Counted from the first letter of the stretch, positions 24,914 to 33,955 are shown. The stretch is 37,288 nt of DNA from Streptomyces corynorhini (GCF_003346515.1 NZ_QQNA01000260.1:1-37288), one strand, 5' to 3'. The notes: generated by a model not told the origin, from the sequence alone. Made by a program: numbers and translations.

Positions 24914-25618
24914 TCAGGTTCCCGGCCCTGCCGCGTCGAGGAGGATCCGGGCCAGCTCGCGCGGCCGGGAGAACATCGGCCAGTGGCCGGTGTCCATCCG
25001 AACCAGCCGCCAGCGCTCACCGCGCAGCAGCGCGGCCACGTCGTCGCTCGGCCGCTCCCCGTCCCGCAGGCATTTGATGTACGTGGCGGGCAGCGCGCCG
25101 AGCGGGCCCGCCAGCGCGGCGGGCTCGGTCAGGGTGGCGCCCGGGTGCGGCGTCGAGCCCGCCACGATGCGTGTGATGTGCGTGTCGTCCAGGTCCTGGC
25201 CCGCGTAGTCGGCGGCCGTCAACGGTGGCCAGAAGCCCCCGTTCGCGGCGATCGCCGCCTCCACGGCCGCCCGGCCGTCCGGCCAGCCGGACACGAACGA
25301 CTCACCGTCGGCCGGGACGTTCGCGTCGACGAAGACGACCCGCGCCAGCCGGTCGCCGACGAGGACCGCGGCCTGACCGACCGGGATCCCCGAGTAACTG
25401 TGTCCGACCAGGACGACATCGCGCAGATCGTGGCGCTCGATCTCCGCCACGATGTCCTGGACGTGGGTCCGCTGCCCGGCCGGTACACCCTGCTTCTCCG
25501 CGAGCCCCGACAGGGTCAGGGCATGGGTGCCGTGGCCGGCCGCGCGCAGCTCGGGCACCACGTCCTCCCACGCCCACGCTCCGAGCCAGGCCCCCGCTAC
25601 AAGTACGAATTCGCTCAT
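24914..25618 (-). CDS. Alpha/beta hydrolase
   Basis: 234-residue hydrolase. It begins FVLVAGAWLGAWAWEDV, the oxyanion-hole region of the esterase/hydroxynitrile-lyase-like branch. The nucleophile elbow is GHSYSG near residue 82 and the catalytic His is in DTGHWPM near the C-terminus. FVDANVP follows the next strand. ATG at 25616-25618 is chosen because protein-like sequence starts exactly there; the in-frame extension to 26014 is Arg/Pro-rich non-coding sequence. The substrate is unknown. It is convergent with the MmcQ/YjbR gene; the 125-bp gap contains a repeated CCACCTGCCTCG motif. Confidence 0.88.
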   Translation of the reverse strand: MSEFVLVAGAWLGAWAWEDVVPELRAAGHGTHALTLSGLAEKQGVPAGQRTHVQDIVAEIERHDLRDVVLVGHSYSGIPVGQAAVLVGDRLARVVFVDANVPADGESFVSGWPDGRAAVEAAIAANGGFWPPLTAADYAGQDLDDTHITRIVAGSTPHPGATLTEPAALAGPLGALPATYIKCLRDGERPSDDVAALLRGERWRLVRMDTGHWPMFSRPRELARILLDAAGPGT

Positions 25619-26399
25619 GACCGCAACGTAGCGGAGGGGTCTGACAGTCCCCGGTCGCGCCGTCGCCGTACTGCCGCCGTGCCGCCGTACTGTCGCACCG
25701 CCGTGCCGCCGTACTGCCGTGTCGCCGTGCCGCCTCCGGCGGCGGGCCGCCGTGCCCAGGAGACGGCGGCCCGAGGTGACACGACCACAATCGGCCGCCG
25801 CGCGGCTGGTCTTCACCGCAACCATCGGGCGCCGCGGCGACGAACGAGCGCCTCGAAACCCGGATCGGCACATGCCGACAGGTCGACAAGGGCCTCTGTT
25901 CAGGGTGTTTTTCAAGACCTTCACAACTGGTACCGGGTACGTCCACACGGTGGCCCGCCCGTACCGCTTCGCGCGCCCTTCCCCGCTGGCGAGGCCCTGA
26001 CCTGCGGTGATCACTCGGTCGAGCCCGGTCTCCCGTGACGAGCCGAGGGAGAGCGGCAGGCGCCGGGGTGAGCGTGGTGCGCGGACGGCGTGATCCGGCA
26101 GGGCCGGTGATGCCGGTACCGTCCACGTTGCGCACGGCGCGCCCTCATAAGGAAGGCTTGTCCGCCTCGACGGAACGTCATATTCCGGCCGTCGCGATCA
26201 GTTGACACGGCGATGGTGCCCCCAGCAGCATGCGTGGTGCCACCGAGGGCCCCACGGCCCGGTGCGCGACCAAACCACTTCAGCCTGACTCTGCTCCGGC
26301 CTGCCCCGTTCCGGCGTGCGGCGTGCGGCGTCGCGTGGTGCGAATCTCGCGAAACGCGATGTCCGGGCCGGGTCACGCGCAGCACAAGATGGGAAACGC
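25619..26399. other. 781-bp intergenic region
   Basis: No convincing gene on either strand. It contains a C/G-rich simple repeat (25665-25735, CCGCCGTACTG units), an A/T-richer patch near 25895-25930, and an isolated TTGACA at 26212-26217 on the plus strand without a good -10. It probably carries the divergent promoters of the hydrolase and the LAETG protein. Confidence 0.6.
25665..25735. repeat. Degenerate CCGCCGTACTG/CCGCCGTG repeat
   Basis: Multiple copies of CCGTACTG and GCCGCCGTG alternate over about 70 bp, giving a mixed 8-12 bp simple repeat just upstream of the hydrolase gene. Confidence 0.65.
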
Positions 26400-27413
26400 A
26401 TGGCCATATCGAGACGTGTCACGGCGTTGCGCCTGCTCGGGACCGGCGCCGCCGCCCTGGCCCTCACCACCGTCGCCGCGGGCTCCGCGTGGGCCACGGA
26501 CTGCCCCGGCGGCAAGGGCTGGAACAAGGGGAACCACGGGGGCTACAAGCCCGGCAAGGGCGCCGGCACCCCGGTCACGCCGGTCACCACGACCGACAAG
26601 TGCGAGTTCTCCCTGGACGGCCGTGACTGGTACTCCCAGATCAAGGTCGACGACATCAATCTCAAGGCAGCCGCCGACGGCAAGGTCCACGTCAAGGTCC
26701 GTACCGCGTCCGACGCCGCCAAGTGCACCGTGTCGCTCGCCTCGTACCGTACCCACGGCCCCAGCTGGAACACCTCCGGCGAGCAGGTCTTCCACGACTT
26801 CGACAGCGTCGAGATCAAGCACGGCGGCCAGGACACGCTCGACGTGGCCTTCCCCGACGTCGACTGCTTCGCGCAGGTCGACCTCTACCGGGGCAAGGTC
26901 AAGTACGACGGCCTCAAGGACGCGAACGACGGCTTCGAGCACGGCGATCTGCCGATCGGGCCCAGCCGCCCGGTCATCAAGGACAAGCTGATCGCGGCCT
27001 GGAACGGCGGTACGAAGGACTGCACCGCGCAGGAGATCCCCCCGGTGACCGAGCCGGAGCCCGAGCCGTCCACGGGCGAGTCCACGCCCGATGAGCCGCC
27101 GGCCGAGTCGACGCCGCCCGTCGGCGAGCCCTCCGAGCCGACCTCGCCGGAGCCGTCCGCCTCGGAGAGCGACGAGACCCCGGGTACGGGCTCGCCCACC
27201 CCGAGCGCCTCCGAGCCGACCTCGGCATCGTCCACCCCGGCCAACGAGCCGAGCCAGGCGTCGACCGGCGGTAACGGCGGCGCCGGAGGCGACCTGGCCG
27301 AGACCGGTGGCGGCAACGTCGTCCCGATCGCCGCGGGCGCGGCAGCCCTGCTGGCCGCCGGTGGCGCGGTCGTCGTCATGACCCGTCGTCGCAAGGCCGC
27401 CACGGGCAGCTGA
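26400..27413 (+). CDS. Secreted cell-wall protein with LAETG sortase signal
   Basis: 337-residue surface protein. A Sec signal peptide (residues 1-32: MAISRR, hydrophobic ALRLLGTGAAALALTTVAAG, cleavage after SAWA) precedes a Gly/Lys/Trp-rich mature start. A beta-rich globular part (about 60-215) has cysteines near 33, 67, 101, 158 and 211. A Pro/Ser/Thr/Glu-rich stalk (about 215-300) follows, then LAETG, a hydrophobic helix and an RRRK tail. LAxTG is the signal used by class E sortases of streptomycetes. No sortase gene is adjacent. The function of the globular domain is not recognised. The ATG at 26400 is chosen because it opens the signal peptide; the upstream in-frame Met would spoil it. 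Confidence 0.88.
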   Translation: MAISRRVTALRLLGTGAAALALTTVAAGSAWATDCPGGKGWNKGNHGGYKPGKGAGTPVTPVTTTDKCEFSLDGRDWYSQIKVDDINLKAAADGKVHVKVRTASDAAKCTVSLASYRTHGPSWNTSGEQVFHDFDSVEIKHGGQDTLDVAFPDVDCFAQVDLYRGKVKYDGLKDANDGFEHGDLPIGPSRPVIKDKLIAAWNGGTKDCTAQEIPPVTEPEPEPSTGESTPDEPPAESTPPVGEPSEPTSPEPSASESDETPGTGSPTPSASEPTSASSTPANEPSQASTGGNGGAGGDLAETGGGNVVPIAAGAAALLAAGGAVVVMTRRRKAATGS

Positions 27414-27440
27414 TCCAGCGTCCCGCCGGTCTCCCATCGG

Positions 27441-27486
27441 CCCCGGTGTCCGGTGCGCTCACCCCGAGCGCATCGGACACCCGGGG
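27441..27486 (+). terminator. Hairpin terminator after the LAETG gene
   Basis: A 20-nt arm (27441-27460, starting CCCCGGTGTCCG) pairs with 27466-27486 around a 5-nt loop, with one G-U pair and one bulged C. It begins 28 nt after the stop codon. There is no U-tract, as is common for Streptomyces terminators. Confidence 0.75.
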
Positions 27487-27520
27487 CCGTTGCCGTCCCG
27501 CCCCCGGTGTCCCGGCTGGT

Positions 27521-27606
27521 CCATTGGCGCCACCGTGGCCTGGACCTTCGGCTGAACTCTGTGCCAATGGCCCAGTGTGTCGAGCTTCAGTTGAGCCATA
27601 GGTCAA
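27521..27606. promoter_or_regulatory. Lrp-like dyad motifs upstream of the FUSC gene
   Basis: CCATTGGC (27521-27528) and GCCAATGG (27563-27570) form an inverted pair. The stretch TCTGTGCCAATGGCCCAGT (27559-27577) differs at two positions from TCTGTGCCGATGGCCCGGT at 24317-24335 in the operator next to the Lrp/AsnC gene. A second imperfect dyad, TTGA-N8-TCAA, is at 27591-27606. These resemble Lrp-type sites. The rest of the 410-bp spacer holds a terminator and a possible hairpin with CCTGACGC (27673) and GCGTCAGG (27719) arms. Confidence 0.45.
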
Positions 27607-27823
27607 GAAGATGCTCTGATATCGGTATCGATGGCGCTGCGGAGTCCCGCGGCGCCTTCCGCATGCCTCACGCCTGACGCCTGACGGAGCGGCGCCGGGC
27701 GCACGCGCCGAGCGCCGGGCGTCAGGGGCCCAGGGGCCAAGGGCCGAGCCGAGTGCCGAGTGCCGAGGACCAGCCGGGTGTCTCGGCGCCCCGGTACCGA
27801 GCAAGAGTGACAGGGGAAACACG

Positions 27824-29353
27824 GTGCTGAAGACGGTATTCGTCGCTCCGGACCCGGGGCGGCTGCGGCTGCGCGCCTCCGCGCGGGCCGTGCTGGGCAT
27901 CGGCGCGGCCGTGGCGGTCTCCGGCGCCGCCGGGTACTCCCTCACGGCCGTCATCGCCTGCGGCCTCACCGCCCTGCTCGCCCTGTTCACGGTCGCGGAC
28001 CCCACCGTCCGGGGCCAGGCCCTCACCACCGCGCTGCTGCCCGTGGCGGGCTTCCCCGTCCTGGCGCTGGCCGCCACCCTCCACGACTCCCCCCGGATCC
28101 GCGACGCCGCCTTCCTCGCCGTCGTATCCGCCGGGGTGTACGCCCGCCGCTGGGGGCCGCGCGGGCACGCGCTGGGGATCTTCGCGTTCATGGCGTTCTT
28201 CATGACGCAGTTCCTGCACACCGGCCAGGACCGGCTCCCCGAGCTGTTCGGCGCCGTCACGCTCTCCCTGACCGTCACCTCGGCCGTCCGGTTCGGCCTC
28301 TGGTGCTACGAGCGCCGACTGCCGCCGCCCGCCGCGCCCGCCCCACCGGCCCCGGGCCGGGGGCTCGCGCGCACCACCACCCGCCAGGCCCTCCAGGCGA
28401 CCGTCGCCTGCGCCGTCGCGCTCGCGATCGGACAGGCCCTCTCCCCGGACCGCTGGTACTGGGCCGTCGGCACCGCCTGGTGGATCTTCGTCAACACCGC
28501 CTCGCGCGGCGAGACCCTGGTACGCGGCTTCCGCCGGGTCGTCGGCACGGTCGTCGGGATCGCGGCAGGACTGCTCGTCGCGGTACCGCTGGACGGCGCG
28601 CTCGCACCCACCGCCGCGTTGGTCGCCGTCTGCGTCTTCGGGATCTTCTACACCGCCGCCGTCTCGTACTCCTGGATGATGTTCTTCGTGACGGTCATGG
28701 CGGGCCTGCTCTACGGCCTGCTGGGCGTGCTGCACCCGGGGCTGCTCCTGCTGCGGTTCGAGGAGACCGCCGCGGGCGCCCTCGGCGTCGCCCTCGCCGT
28801 CACCGTGGTCCTCCCCGTCACCACCCACGCGGCGACCAACGCGTGGATCGGCCGCGCGCTGACCTGCGTCCACATCTGCACGACCACGGCCGCCCGTCGG
28901 CTCGCCGGGGACGAGGCGGCCGACCCGGGGCCGCCGGCGGCCGAGTTGGAGGCGCTGCTCGCGAAGGTACGGCTGTCCCTCGCCCCGCTGGTCCACCCGC
29001 TCAGCCCGCTGCGCGCCCGCAAGGCCCGCGCCCGGCGGGTGCTCGCGCTGCTCGACGACTGCGCGCGCGAGGCACGCGGATTCGCCGCCCTGGCCGCCGG
29101 TCCCGGCGCCCGCCTCGACGCGGAGCTGGCCGCCGCCTGCCGCCGGGTCGAGGACGCCGTGGAGCACGCCGTGCACGCGCTGGCGCCCCTCGGGGCCGCG
29201 CACTCCGGCCGCGCCGCGGCGACGGCCGCCGAGCCCTCCCGGCCCCCTGGCGCCGAGGGCGCGCTGGCTCATCTGCACCGGCTGGAACGGGCGCTGGCCG
29301 AACTCGCGTCGCCGCTGCGCACCGCGCCGCGCGCTCCCCTCGCGCCCGTCTGA
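27824..29353 (+). CDS. FUSC-family integral membrane protein
   Basis: 509-residue membrane protein of the fusaric-acid-resistance/aromatic-acid-exporter superfamily. Residues about 20-165 hold one block of hydrophobic helices. A Pro/Ala-rich linker with GLARTTTRQALQATVACAVAL begins the second block (about 185-345), which carries the conserved RGETLVRGFRRVVGTVVG segment. A cytoplasmic, helix-rich C-terminal tail of about 160 residues has many Arg/Ala/Glu. Family members are thought to export aromatic or other organic acids. GTG at 27824 has AGGGGAAA just upstream. It stands alone in the + direction, with Lrp-like motifs upstream. Confidence 0.87.
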   Translation: MLKTVFVAPDPGRLRLRASARAVLGIGAAVAVSGAAGYSLTAVIACGLTALLALFTVADPTVRGQALTTALLPVAGFPVLALAATLHDSPRIRDAAFLAVVSAGVYARRWGPRGHALGIFAFMAFFMTQFLHTGQDRLPELFGAVTLSLTVTSAVRFGLWCYERRLPPPAAPAPPAPGRGLARTTTRQALQATVACAVALAIGQALSPDRWYWAVGTAWWIFVNTASRGETLVRGFRRVVGTVVGIAAGLLVAVPLDGALAPTAALVAVCVFGIFYTAAVSYSWMMFFVTVMAGLLYGLLGVLHPGLLLLRFEETAAGALGVALAVTVVLPVTTHAATNAWIGRALTCVHICTTTAARRLAGDEAADPGPPAAELEALLAKVRLSLAPLVHPLSPLRARKARARRVLALLDDCAREARGFAALAAGPGARLDAELAAACRRVEDAVEHAVHALAPLGAAHSGRAAATAAEPSRPPGAEGALAHLHRLERALAELASPLRTAPRAPLAPV

Positions 29354-29444
29354 CTCGCGCGCCGCGCCCGTCCTGCCGCCGGAACCCACCTGCTAACGTC
29401 GCCGGGCGGACGAGACGTCGAGGTCGTACGGAAGAGGGCACAGG

Positions 29445-30494
29445 GTGATCGACGGCAGCGGCGGGCGGGTTTTCATCGGGTCGTTCACCTCGGCGGGAGG
29501 GCGCGGCATCGTCGCGGCGGATCTGGACCCGCGGACCGGCGCGCTCACCGAACGCGGGGCCACCGACGCCGTGCCCGACCCCTCGTATCTCGCGCTGGCC
29601 CCGGACGGCTCCGTGCTGTACGCGGTCTCCGAGCGACCGGACGGCGCGGCGGCGGCGCTGGACGTACGGGCCGGTGGCCGGGCGGCGCCCCGGCCGATGG
29701 GCGCGCCCGTCCCGGTGGGTGGCGCGGCTCCCACGCATCTCGCGCTCGCCGGAGACCGGCTGCTGACCGCCAACTACGGTTCGGGCAGCGTCTCGGTGCT
29801 GCCGGTCGCCGACGACGGTTCGCTGCGCGCTCCCGTCGCGGTGTTCCCGCACGGCACCGGCGGCTCGCCAGGCGACCGGCCGCGCGCCGCGCACGCCCAC
29901 CACGTGGTGGCCGACCCCGGCGGGCGCTGGGCCCTGTGCACCGACCTCGGCACCGACTCCGTACGGATCCTCGCCCTCCCGGCGGCCGGGGAGCCCACGC
30001 CGCACGGGGAGACGGCGCTGCGCCCCGGCACCGGGCCGCGCCACCTCGCCTTCCACCCCCGGGGCGAACACGTCTATGTGGTGGGCGAGTTGGAGCCGAC
30101 ACTCACCGTCTGCCGCTGGGACGCGACGGCGGGCGTGCTCGAACCGGTCGCCGAGACGCCCGTCCTGCCCGGCACGGTCGCGGGGGAGACCTTCCCCTCG
30201 ACGGTGGTCGTGTCACGGGACGGCCGGTTCGTCTGGGTGGCCGTCCGGGGCCACGACAGCATCTCCGTGCTGGCGCTGGACGCGACGTACGAGAAGCCGG
30301 AGCCGGTGACGGCGGTGGACTGCGGCGGCCGGTGGCCGCGCGATCTCGCGCTGGACCCGACGGGCAGCCGCCTCTACGCGGCGAACGAGCGGTCCGGCGA
30401 CGTGACCTGGTTCGACCTCGACCGGGAGACCGGCGTCCCGGCCCGTGCGGGCTCCCTGGCGGCCCCGGCCGCCTCCTGTGTGATCTTCGGCTGA
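29445..30494 (+). CDS. Beta-propeller lactonase, 6-phosphogluconolactonase-like
   Basis: 349-residue cytoplasmic protein of the lactonase family with a seven-bladed beta-propeller fold. Blade-like repeats recur every 45-50 residues (PSYLALAPDGSVLYAVSE, PTHLALAGDRLLTANYGSG, HVVADPGGRWALCTDLG, PRHLAFHPRGEHVYVVGE, PRDLALDPTGSRLYAANE). Conserved features such as NYGSGSVSV and HAHHVV match the family. The likely reaction is hydrolysis of 6-phosphogluconolactone or a related lactone, but the true substrate of actinobacterial members is often unproven. GTG at 29445 follows GAAGAGGG. A strong hairpin about 100 nt downstream separates it from the convergent neighbour. Confidence 0.85.
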   Translation: MIDGSGGRVFIGSFTSAGGRGIVAADLDPRTGALTERGATDAVPDPSYLALAPDGSVLYAVSERPDGAAAALDVRAGGRAAPRPMGAPVPVGGAAPTHLALAGDRLLTANYGSGSVSVLPVADDGSLRAPVAVFPHGTGGSPGDRPRAAHAHHVVADPGGRWALCTDLGTDSVRILALPAAGEPTPHGETALRPGTGPRHLAFHPRGEHVYVVGELEPTLTVCRWDATAGVLEPVAETPVLPGTVAGETFPSTVVVSRDGRFVWVAVRGHDSISVLALDATYEKPEPVTAVDCGGRWPRDLALDPTGSRLYAANERSGDVTWFDLDRETGVPARAGSLAAPAASCVIFG

Positions 30495-30520
30495 CCGGAC
30501 GGCTCCCGGCCGCTCAGGAG

Positions 30521-30570
30521 GCGCCGGGCGGGCGAGAGGCGCCGGGCGGGCGAGAGGCGCCGGGCGGGCG
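30521..30570. repeat. 18-bp tandem repeat
   Basis: GCGCCGGGCGGGCGAGAG occurs twice perfectly (30521-30538, 30539-30556), and a third copy is partial (from 30557). It is intergenic, between the lactonase stop and the terminator. Confidence 0.85.
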
Positions 30571-30590
30571 CCGCCCCCCGGGCAGCCGGA

Positions 30591-30627
30591 AGGGCCCGCT
30601 CCGGAGTGCGTCCGGTGCGGGCCCTTT
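30591..30627. terminator. Bidirectional hairpin terminator
   Basis: AGGGCCCGC (30591-30599) pairs with GCGGGCCCT (30617-30625), and CCGGA/TCCGG extend the stem around a 5-nt loop with one T-T mismatch. A short T-run follows on the plus strand. It lies between two convergent genes and probably ends transcription from both. Confidence 0.85.
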
Positions 30628-30668
30628 CCCACTGGTCGCCCTGGTCGCGGCCGGTGCCGCGCGGCCGT

Positions 30669-31589
30669 TCAGTGTGCCGGAGCCCCCTGCGGCTGCGTGC
30701 TGATGCCCAGCACCGACGCGTACTTCGACAGCACCAGCTTGCCGATCGCCGGGTACGCGCCCAGCGGCTCGGCGGCGGCGCAGTCCGCCTCCTTGAGCGC
30801 GGCGTCGAGCAGCCCCTCGGGCAGCTCGGGGCCGACCAGGTACGGGGCCAGCGCGAGCTGGGTCGAACCCGCCTCGCGCAGCTGCTCGGCGATGGCGACG
30901 ACCGAGCCGTCCTCGTCGAGCGCGGCGGCCATCACCGGCACGGCCAGCCGCGCGGCCAGCAGCATCCCGGTGATCCCGGCGGTCTGTACGGACTCCTTGC
31001 CGCCCACCGTGGCCAGGATGATCCCGTCGGCCGCCGTGGCGACCGTGAACAGCCTGGCACGGTCGGCGCGGGCGAGACCGGCCTCCGACAGGCGCACGTG
31101 CAGCCCCTCGGCGAGCAGCGGGTGCGGACCGAGGACGTCGGTCAGCTCGACGGTGGTGCCGCTCTCCGCGACGGCCTCGCCTATGCGGGTGATCAGGGTG
31201 CTGTCGGGGCCGGCCAGCAGCGGTACGACGACGGCGGCCGGGCCCTCGGGCTCGGCGACCTCGCGACCGGCGGCCCGCGCCAGCTCGTAACGCTCGGCGC
31301 GCAGCGCCGCGGTCCCGGTCAGGACGGACAGCAGGGTCGGGTACTCCTCGTCGTCGCCGTCGAGGAAACCGATGGCCGCGTCGAGGCCGGGCAGCTCGGA
31401 ACGGGCGATGCTGATGACCTCTTCGGCCAGCCCGCGCACGGCGGCCGAAGGGGTGCCGGGCACGGCGAGGACCAGCGCGGCCGCCCCTTCGGGGGCCGCC
31501 ACCGGTTCGGGACGGCGGTGGCGCCCCGACTGGCGGGGGCGCGGCATTCGTACAGGCAGGCCGGATGCGGGCCCAGTGGGGGTGCTCAT
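30669..31589 (-). CDS. CbiX/sirohydrochlorin-chelatase-like protein
   Basis: 306-residue protein with two related halves, as in CbiX/SirB chelatases that insert metal into sirohydrochlorin. The recognisable family pieces are VVVPLLAGPDSTLITRIGEA and LTDVLGPHPLLAEGLHVRL in the first half, and LALAPYLVGPELPEGLL in the second. At the start, where active chelatases have an H-G-[ST]-R motif, this protein has VPGTP, so the expected metal-binding His is absent. A His does remain in GPHP. It may be a degenerate chelatase or a protein with another function. No siroheme, cobalamin or sulfite-reductase genes are adjacent. ATG at 31587-31589; an A/T-rich stretch at 31655-31685 may carry its promoter. Confidence 0.68.
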   Translation of the reverse strand: MSTPTGPASGLPVRMPRPRQSGRHRRPEPVAAPEGAAALVLAVPGTPSAAVRGLAEEVISIARSELPGLDAAIGFLDGDDEEYPTLLSVLTGTAALRAERYELARAAGREVAEPEGPAAVVVPLLAGPDSTLITRIGEAVAESGTTVELTDVLGPHPLLAEGLHVRLSEAGLARADRARLFTVATAADGIILATVGGKESVQTAGITGMLLAARLAVPVMAAALDEDGSVVAIAEQLREAGSTQLALAPYLVGPELPEGLLDAALKEADCAAAEPLGAYPAIGKLVLSKYASVLGISTQPQGAPAH

Positions 31590-31684
31590 GGCGTCGAATG
31601 CTACTGGTTTTGTGGGTGTGGCTGTTCGGGGAGGGGGCAGTCGCGAACCATCTGTCCTTATTTATCCGTTAGGTAATTTTCCCC

Positions 31685-32697
31685 TCATCTGTCCTGTTCT
31701 GTCGGTACGTTGAGCAATCCGGGATCGCGCGGCAGTGTCAGCGAGCCCGTCGCCAGCGCCGCCGCGACGAGAAGCGCCCCGCCCAGCGGGCCGGTCCCCG
31801 CGGGCACCGTCGTGGCGTGCGGCAGCCGGTCTGCCAGTTCGGCCCGCACGGGCACGAGGAGGGGATCGCCGAGTTTGAACAGGCCGCCGGTCAGGGCGAC
31901 TTCGCGCGGGCCCTCCGGCGGGCAGGCCGCGGCGGCCGACTCCGCGATCCGGGCTGCGGCCGCCGCGAGGATTCCCGCCGACACCGGGTCGTCCCCGGAG
32001 AGCGCGGCCACCTCCGGCGCGAACGAGGCGAGCACGGCGGGCCGGTCGGAACGCGGATAGAGCAGCCCCGGCAGCTCGGGCGCGGGCCCGAAAACCACTT
32101 CCATCCTGGACAGCAGTGCGGGCGAACCACCCGGCCGCCCGTCGTACGCGCGCATCGCCGCTTCGAGTCCGGCCCGGCCGATCCAGGCGCCGCCGCCGCA
32201 GTCACCGAGCAGATGCCCCCACCCGTCGGCACGGCGCCAGCCGGTCAGATCCGTACCCAGGGCGATCATTCCCGTACCGGCCGCGACCACCGCTCCCGGG
32301 CGCTGCCCGAGCGCTCCGGCGTACGCGGTGACGGCATCGGCCGCGAGCGCAAGGCGGCGCACACCGAGGGCGTGTTCCAGCGCACCGGGCAGCTCGGCCC
32401 GCAGCGCGGCGCCGAGCGTCGCCATTCCGGCCGCGCCGATCGCGACCGCGTCGAGCACGACCGGTCCGCCCGCGCCAGCAGGGTGTCCACGGCGGGCAGC
32501 AGCCGCGCCAGCAGATCCGCCGGGTCGAGACCGCGGGGCCCGGTGCGCACCGGCTCCGCCGAGGTGGTGGTGGCGACGGTCGTCACACCGCCGGGGCCTG
32601 GCGGGCCTCCCGTACGGTCCGTACCGCCCGCGGCGGTCGAGCCCAGGGCGAACCGCACCCCGGAGCCGCCCGAGTCCACACCCAGCACCCAGCTCAC
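31685..32697 (-). pseudogene. Frameshifted BadF/BadG/NagK-type kinase (N-acetylglucosamine kinase-like)
   Basis: Two adjacent frames together make a full ASKHA kinase of about 337 aa. The N-terminal part starts at GTG 32697 (SWVLGVDSGGSGVRFALG, phosphate-1 loop) and reads to LLARAD near 32467. The second part continues in another frame with VVLDAVAIGAAGMATLG, then AAGTGMIALG, GWGHLLGDCGGGAWIG, ALTGGLFKLG and TGPLGGALL. Inserting one G in the GCGGAC run (plus strand about 32466-32470) restores a continuous ORF, and total length is 3n+2. This is either a real one-base deletion, which inactivates the gene, or a sequence error in a G/C run. The last gene segment alone lacks the N-terminal ATP loop. 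Likely original role: phosphorylation of GlcNAc or a related sugar. Confidence 0.85.
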
Positions 32698-33164
32698 GCC
32701 GGGGCTCCGCTCACGACGGGCGGCTCGGTCACCGGAGACACGAGGGACAACGGGCACCGGAGCTTTCCGACGGGGCTCCCGCGGTGAACGGCCGCACGGG
32801 CCGGACCCGTTGGGCCGTCTGCGAGGAGGGACGGAAGAGGTGGGGAGCGGAGGGGACGGGTGAGGGGAGAGCCGAGAGGATGACCGGGGTGCGGCCGACC
32901 GCCAGGACAGAGGGGACGCAGGTCACTTCGAGCCGTTCCACGAGGGAGCCGCCGCCGACGACGCGCGTGGACGTTCTGCGGCGGGCGTGTGGACCCGACC
33001 TCGGCCACGCCGGTCGCGTGCGGCCCGCCCGGTACGTCGTCGGCGAGCTGTGCCGCCCGCGGTGCCGTGGAGCCGGTGGCCGGTCCCTTCACCGGCCCGG
33101 CGGTCGTACCTCGGGGAACGACCGCCGGGCGGCGGACCTGCTCACCCGCGGCCCGTGGACGTGC
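32698..33164. other. 467-bp spacer without a supported gene
   Basis: Open frames exist on both strands but are Arg/Pro/Gly-rich with no family resemblance and poor starts. No clear promoter or hairpin was identified. It presumably carries the promoter of the kinase-like gene at its left end. Confidence 0.55.
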
Positions 33165-33851
33165 TCACGGCAGCCGCCAGTCCACCGGCTGCGCCCCCTG
33201 GCCGATCAGCAGGTCGTTGGCGCGGCTGAAGGGCCGCGAGCCGAAGAAGCCGCGGTCGGCGGACATGGGCGAGGGGTGCGCGGACTCGATCGCGGGGTAG
33301 TCGCCCAGCAGCGGGCGGGCGTTGCGCGCGTCGCGCCCCCACAGGATGGAGACGAGCGGCTTGCCCCGCGCGGCCAGGGCGCGGATGGCCTGCTCGGTCA
33401 CTTCCTCCCAGCCCTTGCCCCGGTGCGCGGCCGGTTTGCGGGGCGCCGTGGTCAGGGCCCTGTTGAGCAGGAGCACGCCCTGTTGTGTCCACGGTGTCAG
33501 GTCGCCGTTCGAGGGGCGTGGCAGGCTCAGGTCCGTGTGCAGTTCCCGGAAGATGTTCTCCAGGCTGCCCGGCAGCGGTCGCACCTCCGGCGCCACCGAG
33601 AAGCTCAGCCCCACCGCGTGGCCGGGCGTCGGATAGGGGTCCTGACCCACGATCAGGACCCTTACCTCGTCGAAGGGTTGCTGGAAGGCGCGCAGTACGT
33701 TCGCTCCGGCGGGCAGATAGGTACGGCCCGCCGCGACCTCCGCACGCAGGAAGTCGCCCATCCCGGCGACGCGTTCGGCGACAGGGCTCAGGGCCTGCGC
33801 CCATCCGGGCTCAACAACTTCACTCAACGGTCTCGCTGTCACGGGCCTCAC
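33165..33851 (-). CDS. ung: Uracil-DNA glycosylase
   Basis: About 228-residue family-1 UDG that removes uracil from DNA to start base-excision repair. The water-activating loop GQDPYPTPGHAVGLSFSV (near residue 70), the uracil-binding segment LLLNRALT and the DNA-intercalation loop HPSPMSADRGFFGSRPFS are all present. The second position after HPSP is Met instead of the common Leu. The start is uncertain: GTG 33851 gives the longest form, while GTG 33842 has GAGG three bases upstream. Both precede the first conserved residues. It stands alone; streptomycetes often carry two ung genes. Confidence 0.95.
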   Translation of the reverse strand: MRPVTARPLSEVVEPGWAQALSPVAERVAGMGDFLRAEVAAGRTYLPAGANVLRAFQQPFDEVRVLIVGQDPYPTPGHAVGLSFSVAPEVRPLPGSLENIFRELHTDLSLPRPSNGDLTPWTQQGVLLLNRALTTAPRKPAAHRGKGWEEVTEQAIRALAARGKPLVSILWGRDARNARPLLGDYPAIESAHPSPMSADRGFFGSRPFSRANDLLIGQGAQPVDWRLP

Positions 33852-33955
33852 TCTACTGACCTACGGCCATAGGGGCCACGCGCTCACCCGGGCGCACCGG
33901 AGCGCGGCGCCCGCCTCCCAGGAGGGGTACCGGCGTCCTCGGCTGGGCTTTTTAT

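Noticed and set aside
25619..26014. N-terminal extension of the alpha/beta hydrolase
   Set aside because: It contains the simple repeat tract and no protein-like sequence; the fold starts at 25618.
26212..26240. Promoter at TTGACA upstream of the LAETG gene
   Set aside because: No reasonable -10 lies at 16-19 bp, so it was mentioned only within the intergenic description.
32694..33092. 132-aa minus-strand open frame between the kinase-like gene and ung
   Set aside because: Composition is Pro/Arg/Gly-rich, there is no conserved motif, and the start is poor.
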